Positions 1 through 8,820 of a stretch of 64,000 bases of DNA are shown in pieces. Positions within the stretch are counted from its first letter, which is position 1. Each line of letters opens with the position of its first letter. Origin of the DNA: Adiantum capillus-veneris (taxonomy: Eukaryota > Streptophyta > Polypodiopsida > Polypodiales > Pteridaceae); NCBI GenBank assembly GCA_014529385.2, contig CM043942.1:24642469-24706468 (forward strand), read 5' to 3'. Under the pieces are notes generated by a model, which saw only the letters and a program-made list of their open reading frames with translations, was not told the DNA's origin and searched no databases. The position numbers and the translations under genes were made by a program.

Positions 1-460
1 CTGGCTCTGAGATTAAATTTGATAAAAAAATTTGCAACTTTTCATAAGGAGAGCAATTGTCTATCAACAGAAGATGCTAAAACTAAAAAAAAACTAGAAT
101 TTGAGTTGGTTATGTAGGCTTTGGAGATGAATCGCTCCATTATTTTTAGAGATGCTAAGCACTCAAAGACAGATATCAGTTATCAAATAAAAAAGGAGTA
201 AAGATTAGAAAATCTTGAACAATCCGACCAAAATAGATAAAAGGGTATTTTGTGAAATTTTGAAATTTGACGGGTATTTTGAGAATTTCCACAAATCAGA
301 TGCTAAGCACTCAAAAACGAATCTCAATTATAAAAAAGAAATCTATACTATGATAAAAGGGGGAGGAATTCCGCTTCCCCCCCACCCCCCAATCACGTGG
401 CAATCCCTGTTTGCTCCGACCTCCCTCGACAATGATCCCTGCAACGCTGCAACTGTTCGC

Positions 461-463
<3 letters not shown>

Positions 464-497
<34 letters not shown>
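464..497. repeat. (GA)n microsatellite
   Basis: An uninterrupted GA run of about 34 bp. A shorter GA run lies at about 684-703. Confidence 0.9.
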
Positions 498-500
<3 letters not shown>

Positions 501-727
501 TTGTGCAAGAGATAGAGGCGGCCCTCAATCGAGCACTGCACGAACACGGGCTCCTCACTCGATCGCGGGTCACGTACGTTCAGTGAGCATTGTGCACGAA
601 GGCTCGCCACTCCATTAATTAACCACCAAAGGCCAACAACCATGTCAGACCCGAGAGTTGGCATCCTCTGTCGACGTACATGGGAGAGAGAGAGAGAGAG
701 AGGGTATTGGACCACTGCTGAGAGGCA

Positions 728-905
728 GTGATAGGAAAAAGTCATTTTTCCAAGCATACAAATTTCCTTTCCTTCAGTTTGCCAAGAGGAAATTTTAGAA
801 AATTAAGAGTACTTTTTGGGTTTTTACTATTTTTCTCTATTTTGGGTCGGAATTTCTCCTTTCCCCCTTGCCCTCAATCGGCATTTTTGAAATTGCAAGC
901 GGCTC
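728..905 (+). repeat. Dispersed repeat, copy 1
   Basis: This block (CATTTTTCCAAGCATACAAA, then TTTGCCAAGAGGAAATTTTA, then a T-rich stretch, then CGGAATTTCT) recurs in the same order at 8210-8383. It may be a fragment of a non-coding element. No terminal repeats or target duplications are visible, so the class is unknown. Confidence 0.6.
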
Positions 906-907
906 CC

Positions 908-966
908 CCTCTACCACATGGCCCGAGCTGTTTGATCTAGCGAGTGTGCTCTGAAGTCGGCGCTCT

Positions 967-997
<31 letters not shown>

Positions 998-1125
998 AGA
1001 GGCCTGCGTGAAGAGAGAGAAAGATAAGGGTAAGGGTAGCTGCAATGTGGCAGCAAATGCATTGCAAGTTGCTGCCACATGGCGCGAGCTGCTTGATCCG
1101 GCCAGTGTGCTCTGAAATCGACGCG

Positions 1126-1168
<43 letters not shown>

Positions 1169-1260
1169 GAGAGAAAGAGAGAGAGGAAAGGCCCGCATGA
1201 AGAGAGAGAAAGACAAGGGTAAGGATAGACGCCAGGTGGCAACAAATGCGTTGCAAGTTG
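908..1260 (+). repeat. Tandem duplication with divergent microsatellites
   Basis: Two adjacent units share the order: CCACATGGC-CGAGCTG-TTGATC, AGTGTGCTCTGAA, CG-CGCTC, a dinucleotide run, GGCC-GC-TGAAGAGAGAGAAAGA, AAGGGTAAGG, and GGCA-CAAATGC-TTGCAAGTTGCT. Unit 1 is about 908-1072 and unit 2 about 1073-1260. The dinucleotide core is (CA)n(GA)n in unit 1 but (GA)n in unit 2. Confidence 0.7.
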
Positions 1261-1488
1261 CTCCATTTCCATGCAGCTAGAGCCTCTAGCTTGCCACCCT
1301 AGACTTCGCTTGCAAAGCCCATTCGCCTTGAGTTGCGTGTGAGAGAGCAGAGCCTCGAGCTTTGAAAGCAGTCCCACAACCCAAGGGCACCAACGGAGCT
1401 AAAGAGGAGAAGCTCATCGCTATTTCTTTGCTCAATTACTCGACGTCGTTTTGTGGTTGTGGTGTTCAGAGCTTGGTGCCACACCCAA

Positions 1489-1492
<4 letters not shown>

Positions 1493-1567
<75 letters not shown>
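1493..1567. repeat. (TC)n microsatellite, about 75 bp
   Basis: A pure TC run, the longest in the window. It faces a GA array 155 bp downstream. Confidence 0.95.
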
Positions 1568-1568
<1 letters not shown>

Positions 1569-1718
1569 AAAAAAAAACCATGCATGTCTCATCATCACGA
1601 CATGATGTTGAAGGCGGAGCGCTCAAAGGTAGCAGACACACATAGCTTACACCACACACATACACAGAGACGAGAGAGACAGCTTACCGGTGCACGCACG
1701 CACGCAAGCGTGCACACA

Positions 1719-1721
<3 letters not shown>

Positions 1722-1783
<62 letters not shown>
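1722..1783. repeat. (GA)n microsatellite, about 62 bp
   Basis: A pure GA run, complementary to the TC run at 1493-1567. It is preceded by short CACG/CACA repeats. Confidence 0.95.
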
Positions 1784-1785
<2 letters not shown>

Positions 1786-2199
1786 TTGGATGCCGCCTCT
1801 GCTCTTCTGATGGCTACGGAGGAGAAGGTGCTCTTCATATCCTTTTGAAGATATAACAACAGAAGAGTGAACCTATGGAACCAACAAAACACACACTCTC
1901 TTTATATGGTACCCTGTGTCCCCGGGTTGAAGAGGCCGCTATCGGCACGATGCTTATGCGAACAAGGTTGCGTGCAGTAGATTGAAATGATATATTAATG
2001 TCTTCAAAAGGCCAAAATGACCTATGAGACAAAAGAGTTTAGAAATGGTCAATTTGATACAATGTCTGTGTAAAAAAGTAAAAAACTGAAAACTGAAAAA
2101 TTGAAATTGAACTGAGCTACAGTGAAATGGAATGAAATGAAATGGGATAAAATGAAAAGCTGAGATGCTCGAATCAAGATCCTATCCTATGATATCCAA

Positions 2200-3815
2200 C
2201 ATCGGTCTTTGGCGAAGCTCATCAATGTCCTCCTCAGTGAGTACTCAAACTGGGCGTCTCCCATGTTGTGCCAGAATAGTCCGGACCCTCTGATGCATCT
2301 TCCACCGATGTCTCGACGACCCTCGCAATCGTGGGCGTTTGGATCCCCCAAGCCTAGTGGCCCTGTCAGTCAATGTACCTCTGGTACATGTGACTCTGAA
2401 GTCTGCTGTGATGCCTTGTAATTTGAATGCTGCGTATATAGTCTAAAAAAATCAGTGATCTCCCTCTGTGAGTGTCTCCAATTGTCTGGTTTCCTAGAGA
2501 GGCTCTACCTATGTCTGCGCAGCTCCATTAAAAATAGTCCAAGGCATCTTTGATCTTTGTAACTCATAACTTTGGCGAGTGGTCCAAAACCCTCTCTGAA
2601 TAGGCAATGGAAGCAAAGGGTTTGAAGGTAAGAGGGGCCATGCCGCCTTCGGAAGCGGCACCGTTTTATACTAGTAATGGATAATATAATGTATGGTTTT
2701 CAAATAATGTGCAATGTGCACTTTTTACCTTATTATTTAAGTGGAGTCTTTCTTAATATATAACCACTCGTGATTATGTACATATAATGGATAATATAAT
2801 GTATGGTTTTATCTTCATTGGAGTTAGATCCTATGATGTGAAATATTGACTGAATGAAATTCTCTTTATTACTTCATTGATTGTTTTTTATGCTTGTTAA
2901 ACCTTTTTCTTATGAAGCATTCTTTTGTTTTGATTTGTCAATGGATCTCTTCATTTGATTGTTTTTTAATTTATTTTTCATTATTTTATTCGGTTTTAAA
3001 ATGCCCATGTACACTCTTCACTTTGTTTTTTGTGGGGCCCTTTGTAACATATAAGACATTGGCGATTACATAGATAATACAATCTTACGTTAAAACACAA
3101 CAAAAATGACGTGATTGCAAGCAGGATTTAATGGCCTCATGATTTCTTTTAAGCTCTGTTTTAAATAGGATTTTGGATATTCAAAATGTGAGCCTTCACC
3201 ATGTTTTGGAATGCCAAGGTGACACTTCAGCCTCACCATGTTTTGGATTTGCCAAGGTGACCCTTCACCTTGCTTCGTGCGAATCGGATTGGCTTCCAAA
3301 ATGGGCCAAATTAAGGACCGATATTGAGAATGGCCGACCCATCCTCAAGTTCCTAGCAGTATACTACAAATTTGTCATAGTAGCCATATGTAAGGCCTCT
3401 CAAGCTTTGGTTCCATTTAGGCACCTTCTCATACTATAAAGGTAAACTATGTGTAGACAGTGAATTTTTCAAAAAAGACACTCTTCCATTATATTCCTGA
3501 CTAGGAAAGACTCGCTTTGAATGGTGTCAAATTGATGTGCTCTTATCAAAGTTCAACTCCTATAAAATTTAAGGAAAGTATGGGCCTTGGCAGATTGTTC
3601 TCTTGTGACATTTTTGATGTTTAAGAGCTGCCTCAATCCACCCGAGTTGATAGTCTGTTGAGTAGTGCAGGAGGATCTGTTGAAATGGAGAGGTGGCGTG
3701 CCTTAACCACTACTTGGCCTCAAAACTTGAGCGCATGCTTTGTGCACAACTAAACTGCCACCACCAGCTGTTGAAGAGCTAAACATTTGATTACAAGGTC
3801 CACATTGTGATGCCA
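2200..3815. other. Intergenic 3' flank of the SEC14-like gene
   Basis: No supported gene. The phrase ATGGATAATATAATGTATGG occurs twice (about 2677 and 2787). Short frames at 2209-2421 and 3173-3439 have no recognisable domain and no splice partners that I can see. Confidence 0.5.
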
Positions 3816-5926
3816 TCAAGTCTGCTTCGCATCGATCACGACAGCGTGCTGAATGGGCACCAACAGTAGCGTTCCTCCAAACATATCAGGAAGCTGTGAG
3901 CTATCTATGTCTTTTAGCAAAGTTTCCACAACCTCTTCATCATCAACAAATACAATCTGCAAATAAGAAGTCCAGCATGAAGTGCTGCTTGCCATCACCA
4001 AATAAGAACTAATAAACAAACCAACGAGTTCAGTTTTGGCAAGCAAGCAAATTGGGACTTATACCAGGCTTGAGTCAAAAGTAGCCCCACATAGAATCAT
4101 TGTAAGGCAGCTCCATCAACTGACATACCTTTTCTCTAACATTCGGGTCGATAAAGCGATAAACCATTCTCCAAGCTGCCCCGAAAATGGAGGGAACATT
4201 AAGAAAGTACAACTTTCCTAAGCGCTCCGGGTAATGATCCTGCAGATGGAGATACTTGTGGTCTAAGTACAACATACCACCACAGACGAGGGAGAGAACT
4301 GGATGTAGCTTGGTTTCTGCATGGTACACGATACAACAAATACAACCACAACCAGCATACCTGTAATATTTCTAGAACTGAGAGATATCCTTTTACATCC
4401 ATATTTTTTACACAATAGCCTTTCAGGTCAGCTATCAGCACAAATTTCTCCTGATCCGCAGAAAGGCTGCAAAGGGGATAAAAAGCTCCTCCTTAGGATA
4501 GATTCAAAGTAAACGGTATTGCACATTGTAACTGCATAAGCACATAAATCCTTCATGCACATTGTACATTCACAAGCACATAAACAAAACAAGCACAATT
4601 CAAGGAATGAAGCTTCAACTTGCATACCTTGCCACAGCTTTATCGAAACCATATACAACAAACCCTGCGTCAACAGAAACAATTGATGTCACCCAGCATG
4701 ACACATCAATTTGGCTTCATTCCAGTATTTTTTGGTACATATTTTGCCTCAAGTTATCTTCCTTACGTTTGAATTCCTCCAGATTGCGTTCACAAGTGAA
4801 GTGTCGTGCTGCCAGAATCACTGCGATAGGTCGGCCATCTTTGTCCATTCCTTGGAGAAATATCTTCTCTTTCTTCATCTCATTTTCAATCTCCGACTCT
4901 GGGATGAATCCAAAAGGCTTGAATGCCCTAGTCCACTTCAAATGCTTGAGAACGAACTTCAAAGCATGATCAACATTGAGAGATCGGGCTCGCAAAAACC
5001 TTCTAAGGGTCCCTTCATCCATTTCCTGAATGCCAGTGCAAGTCCAATACTTAATTAAGAGACTCGTATCACCTACCTACTTAAAACCATCATTACCAAA
5101 ACTAAAAAAACCAACCAAACACTCAGGCCTTTGCCACTGGCAGGCCAAAAAGGCAGGTCCCTTGTAGGCTGAGACTGGCTCACATCAAATGAATTCTGGG
5201 CTTCAGCAGGAAAAACTAAGGGTGATGCCTCTCTCCAATTTCTGGGCAACCTTTCTTTCTAATGCATGTTTAGGCTGCATGGGGGATTTCAGTAAGGGGT
5301 TGAACCCAGTACCTCGCAGCCCATACTCAACCCCTCCTAACCACTTGGCTGGCCCCATTTTCGGCAGCTATGTATAACCTTCCTCAATCATCTTGAGTGC
5401 TTCTCTACATGCATGTCAAGGTCTGTTTTACATTATGTGCTCATCGTGCGGAAAACTAGCTATTTCCGCATCGCCAGGTTTGAATTCAATGGCAGGCCAA
5501 TGCATCCAAACTGCTGATGAAAGCATCTGGATTGGACACTGCTATTCGATGCAAGCCAATTGGATATCTGAGAGAGAATTTTTGCTTCCTGGGAACTGCC
5601 TTTGCAGAAAATATGCCGCTTATGCTGCGATTCACCAACCATCACTACCAGCTAGCAACCCAAAAAACAATTCATCAACAAAAATCGAAAGAGCATTTTT
5701 GAGCCACGCCTCTTACAGAATGTCTCTATGCAGACCTACATGTACGAATTCACCGAAGAGAAATCAAGCAGCGTGTATTTTACGACCTAAAGTCATCTTG
5801 CTGCCAAGAAAAAGGTCAAAGATGCCGATGAGGAGGCAAGCAAACCTTTAATTGTGGATAGCACTCTTGCAAGCGAGCTTTCAAAAGTTGGACTTTCTGT
5901 GTTTCATCACTTTGAGGACGCTCCAT
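3816..5926 (-). CDS. SEC14-like CRAL-TRIO phosphatidylinositol/lipid transfer protein, six coding exons
   Basis: Predicted 244-aa protein of the plant SEC14/CRAL-TRIO family, which binds and moves phosphoinositides or other hydrophobic ligands between membranes. I built the coding exons by hand: 5846-5926, 4767-5025, 4628-4664, 4361-4466, 4129-4239, 3816-3956. All introns are GT-AG (donors gtttgc, gtaagg, gtatgc, gtatgc, gtatgt; acceptors all end in CAG), all phases agree, and the total is 735 nt including TGA. Residues about 10-60 are the CRAL-TRIO N-terminal helix region (GTLRRFLRARSL). Residues about 80-235 are the lipid-binding fold, with DKDGRPI, EKFVLIADLKGY, YPERLGKLYFLNVP and the closing QLPDMFGG. 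There is no nodulin or GOLD extension, so it is a short family member. The ATG at 5926 is the first Met after an in-frame stop; an acceptor (TTGTGCAG) just upstream at 5937 suggests a spliced 5' UTR. I see no disabling change. Ligand and physiological role are unknown. Confidence 0.87.
4628..4664 (-). other. 37-nt coding microexon of the SEC14-like gene
   Basis: This exon encodes only VVYGFDKAVA plus split codons at both ends. It follows ACGCAG and is followed by GTATGC. Keeping it joins EFK-R-FVVY upstream to LSADQEKF downstream in frame, as the family alignment expects. An automatic gene caller could miss it. Confidence 0.8.
5095..5360 (-). mobile_element. tRNA-derived SINE in intron 1 of the SEC14-like gene
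   Basis: Read on the minus strand it starts GGGGCCAGCCAAGTGGTTAG, which contains a pol III A-box-like AGCCAAGTGG (near 5340-5350). It then has a B-box-like GGTTCAACCCC (about 5296-5306) at tRNA-like spacing. Downstream it is unrelated to tRNA and ends in a T-rich tail (GGTTGGTTTTTTTAG, about 5100). This is the layout of plant SINEs. I did not find target duplications, so the limits are approximate. Confidence 0.55.
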
Positions 5927-6500
5927 GCAGAACAGCCTGCACAACTCGCCAGATTTAGGTCATTGCATTTTGGCACAAGAAAGACTTGTTGCGTGCCAGG
6001 ATAATCTCCGTTTGACGCAACAATGACAGGTAGATGACCAAAGACAATCAAAACGTTGCTCATGAACCCTACGAATGAAATCAGTACACTTAACATGTAC
6101 GTACCTAGAGACAATGCAAAGATGTTGGAGAGCAGTTGTAGCTGCTACTTGAGAAAACCTTCTTTTTGAACAATGGAGTTACTACAAGTACGCGAAGCTG
6201 AGCAGGTTTGACTGAGAGGGAAAAGAAAGCAAATACGCAGGTAGTTCAAGAGAGAACGGACCTTGAGTAAGAAAGAAAGGAGAGTCACGCAGGATCGAAG
6301 GCGACCTAAGCTTTGTAGGTTCTGCTCGGCGATAAGGGCTTGCTTTGCTCGTCCTTATTGTGAGAGAAAAGGGTAGCGAGGCGTCTTCCAAGGTCTGAAG
6401 CTTGACTTGACCGCCCAGTTGCTCCACAGCTTCGCCACTTATGACGACTCACATGTTCATCTAACCCTTTCCGGTTTCAGGTCAAAGAAGCACATGCCCG
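5927..6500 (-). promoter_or_regulatory. Probable 5' UTR, leader intron and promoter zone of the SEC14-like gene
   Basis: An acceptor (TTGTGCAG, ending at 5937) lies 10 nt before the start codon. A donor-like CTCAAG/GTCCGT is near 6262. Together they suggest a noncoding first exon within about 6262-6430. The 81-codon minus frame at 6182-6427 would join out of frame through that donor, so I do not call it coding. No clear TATA box was found. Confidence 0.35.
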
Positions 6501-7449
6501 TGGTAAGTCAGTGGCCCAACGCGCTTTTAACTGCACGGCGCCAGAGTCCAGACTTTCAAAAGAGAGAGAGAGAGAGAGAGCGCTAATATCCAAAAACCTT
6601 GAAATCTATATCTATATCTATACTTCTGTACTAAGGATAATGGGGGAAGGAATTTCGGTCCCTCCCATTGTCACGTGCGAGAAGCTCTTTCAAGCGGCGG
6701 GTGTGACATGTAGCTCCAAGAGCACAGCGACGCAAAGAGAGAGAGAGAGAAAGAGAGAGGCGGGCGAAGCTCGTTGGCCTTACTAGGGTAGAGGAGCTAA
6801 TAGGGGGACAGATAACTTGGGGAGCTTTAATCTCCGTCCTCCGAACTCAATTTTTTGCGCTGAGTAACTCAATTTAATCGCCTTTTCATAAGCTTTCAAG
6901 AAAAATAATTTGGAATTGGTCAGGTTTGAAAGTCGGTAGTTGCGGCGCGATTTTCGGAATGAAGTGTATCAAAAATCGACATGAATAAGAACACCAATGG
7001 GGGCCAAAAGAGGTAAAATGCAGCCACAACGTCTTGAACCCACACCCTAGCCAATGAGAAGGCTTTATTTCAAATGAACTAGCTGTTTCAACTTCACCTT
7101 TTTGTGCTTCTTTTGATTCCCAAACATATTAAAATTAGGGGTTCATGTGTCTTTTCTCTGGGGGCGTACCACAACTGGCCCCTCTATCCTAGTACTAGTA
7201 AGTTACCACATGGACAGTCCAACAATTCAATTCAATGGTAAAGGAATTGCACCAAAAATCTTCTCTTTTCTTTATTGACCTCATGAAAACATATAACATA
7301 TAAAATATTAGTGAGAATTTAAGATATGATCTAATTTTTGTATAAATATATCAATAAAACAAATTACACAATAAAATGATGCAAGCTATTAAATTTAAAA
7401 AATCTATAATATCTTTAGGATAGAAAGGAATATTGAAAATGTCTAAACA
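6500..7449. other. Intergenic DNA with short (GA)n runs
   Basis: GA runs lie at about 6561-6580 and 6739-6756. The segment around 6640-6690 (GGGGGAAGGAATTTCGG, then TCACGTG) resembles 358-400 (GGGGGAGGAATTCCGC, then TCACGTGG), so it may be another dispersed repeat. From about 7230 the sequence is AT-rich. No gene was recognised. Confidence 0.45.
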
Positions 7450-7681
7450 TAATGTCAAGAAGAGTAGCTCGGTTGGTTAGACTTTTGTGATGTAACCCTA
7501 AGGTTAAGGGTTCAAGGCTCACTAGTTTAGTTCTCTCGGGTGTATTCTCCTCCCCTATTGGGGGAGTGGTTCCCACGGTTACCCCTTGAGGGTGTAATGT
7601 ACAGTAATGTACGGTTGTAAATACATGATATGTTTCTCCCTACTACCTTCCCAGCGTTGATGGTTTATTTTTTTCTTTTAA
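7450..7681 (+). mobile_element. tRNA-derived SINE with 9-bp target site duplication
   Basis: The element is flanked by GTCTAAACA at 7441-7449 and 7682-7690. It carries an A box TAGCTCGGTTGG (7465-7476; 11 of 12 positions fit TRGCNNAGYNGG) and a B box GGTTCAAGGCT (7509-7519). A tRNA-unrelated body follows and the 3' end is T-rich (ATTTTTTTCTTTTA). This is the standard anatomy of a plant SINE mobilised by a LINE. The family is not identified. Confidence 0.78.
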
Positions 7682-7899
7682 GTCTAAACAAATCTCTAAT
7701 AATAATACATGCACTAAAGTAATAAGGTGACATTTTCATATCAAAACCAAAAGTTGAAAAAAAATTCTTAGTGGTGTATTTTTTTTTCATTTAAGAATAA
7801 TTTATAATTTTTTAGTTAGAAATTATCTGTAAATAAAACTTTACAAGAAAAAAAAAGTATGTTTTAAATCAAAAAGTTGACAAGAAAGTCATTAGATCC

Positions 7900-8470
7900 T
7901 TAATTGAAGAGACCCATTTATAAATTAAACAAAGACAAAAAATTAAAGTCAAGTGAGCATTAAATGAAGGCACCAGGTTACAATGATGAAAATAGACACT
8001 TACATTATAAAAGAAAAGTATAACCTTTATAAAACTTATAAACTAAACAAAGATTTTTTAAAAAAGAAAAAAATGTGAAGTGAGCATTGGATAAAGGGAC
8101 CAAATAACAATGATGGAAAGGTCTATTTACATTACAAAAAGAAAATATAACCTTTATAAAACAAGAAAGTCAATTGAGCATTAAAAGAAGGGACCAAGCA
8201 ATGCCTGCTCGGAAAAAATCATTTTTCCAAACATACAAAATTCCTTTCCTTGAATTTGCCAAAAGGAAATTTTAAAAAATTAGACTAGTTTTTTGGTTTT
8301 TACACTATTTTTCTTTATTGTAAGGCGGAATTTCTACATTTTCCCTTGTCGTGAACCGACATTTTGGAAATTGAAAACGGCATGATATTAAGCTGAGACA
8401 CATTTTTCACGGACACTGGGACCAAGTTACAATGATGGAAAGACCCATATACATTATAAAACAAGCTCAC
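7900..8470 (+). repeat. Degenerate AT-rich repeats with embedded copy 2 of a dispersed repeat
   Basis: A module (GTGAGCATTAAATGAAGG, CACCAGGTTACAATGATG, TACATTATAAAAG, TATAACCTTTATAAAAC) occurs about 2.5 times from 7920 to 8200. A further piece lies at about 8420-8465. Between them, 8210-8383 repeats the sequence at 728-905. I see no coding potential. Confidence 0.55.
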
Positions 8471-8508
8471 CAGACATGTGTCATCAATCTGTGATTCTTA
8501 ATCAGCGG

Positions 8509-8735
8509 TGTTGGAATTAGGGTTGCAGAGAAACGCACACAGCTTGGAGAAGACAAAGAAAGCTCTAGGCACACAATAGAGAGTATGTTACTTTGTGTGC
8601 AATGGAAAGATAGATAGCCCTAGAGTGATGGGCGTATATACAATGCTCGGGGGGAAAAACCTCCTAAAGAGGGAAAAAATGCCCCGGCGGTCCTTGTGTG
8701 TTCACACACATCACTACCACATGTATATGTTAACA
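8509..8735 (-). repeat. 3' LTR of copia-1
   Basis: 227 bp, TG...CA, matching 13450-13676 with scattered substitutions (for example CTTTGTGTGC here against CTTAGTGTGC). Confidence 0.93.
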
Positions 8736-8752
8736 AATCCCCCCTGGAGTGA
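8736..8752 (-). other. Polypurine tract of copia-1
   Basis: On the minus strand CACTCCAGGGGGGATT lies directly before the 3' LTR, as expected for the plus-strand primer. Confidence 0.8.
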
Positions 8753-8820
8753 TGCGGTGAACGAGAGCTGGCACATGAGTAAAGGGAAGTGCCATGCCCT
8801 GAGGACATGATCAGTCCACA

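Larger units (their letters stand above)
1..2200. other. Intergenic DNA rich in microsatellites, no gene seen
   Basis: No reading frame here has a recognisable domain. The long frames are translations of GA/CT/CA repeats (Arg-Glu, Leu-Ser or Val-Cys runs). A short direct repeat (GATGCTAAGCACTCAAA) begins near 152 and again near 300. The stretch holds several dinucleotide arrays and a tandem duplication, listed separately. Confidence 0.6.

Noticed and set aside
215-757. Overlapping ORFs with Arg-Glu or Leu-Ser runs near the GA arrays (also 937-1892, 32395-32595, 40490-40846, 56126-56963, 63358-63833)
   Set aside because: They are translations of dinucleotide repeats, with no domain and no consistent start; both strands are open equally.
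2209-2421. 70-codon plus-strand ORF
   Set aside because: No domain, no splice partners and composition not clearly protein-like. Likely chance.
5281-5360. A genuine tRNA gene on the minus strand
   Set aside because: A and B box-like motifs are present but the ends do not pair as an acceptor stem, and the T-rich tail fits a SINE better.
6182-6427. 81-codon minus ORF as an N-terminal exon or transit peptide of the SEC14-like gene
   Set aside because: The only good donor here (CTCAAG/GTCCGT) would join to the ATG exon out of frame, and the ATG at 5926 already gives the usual family N-terminus.
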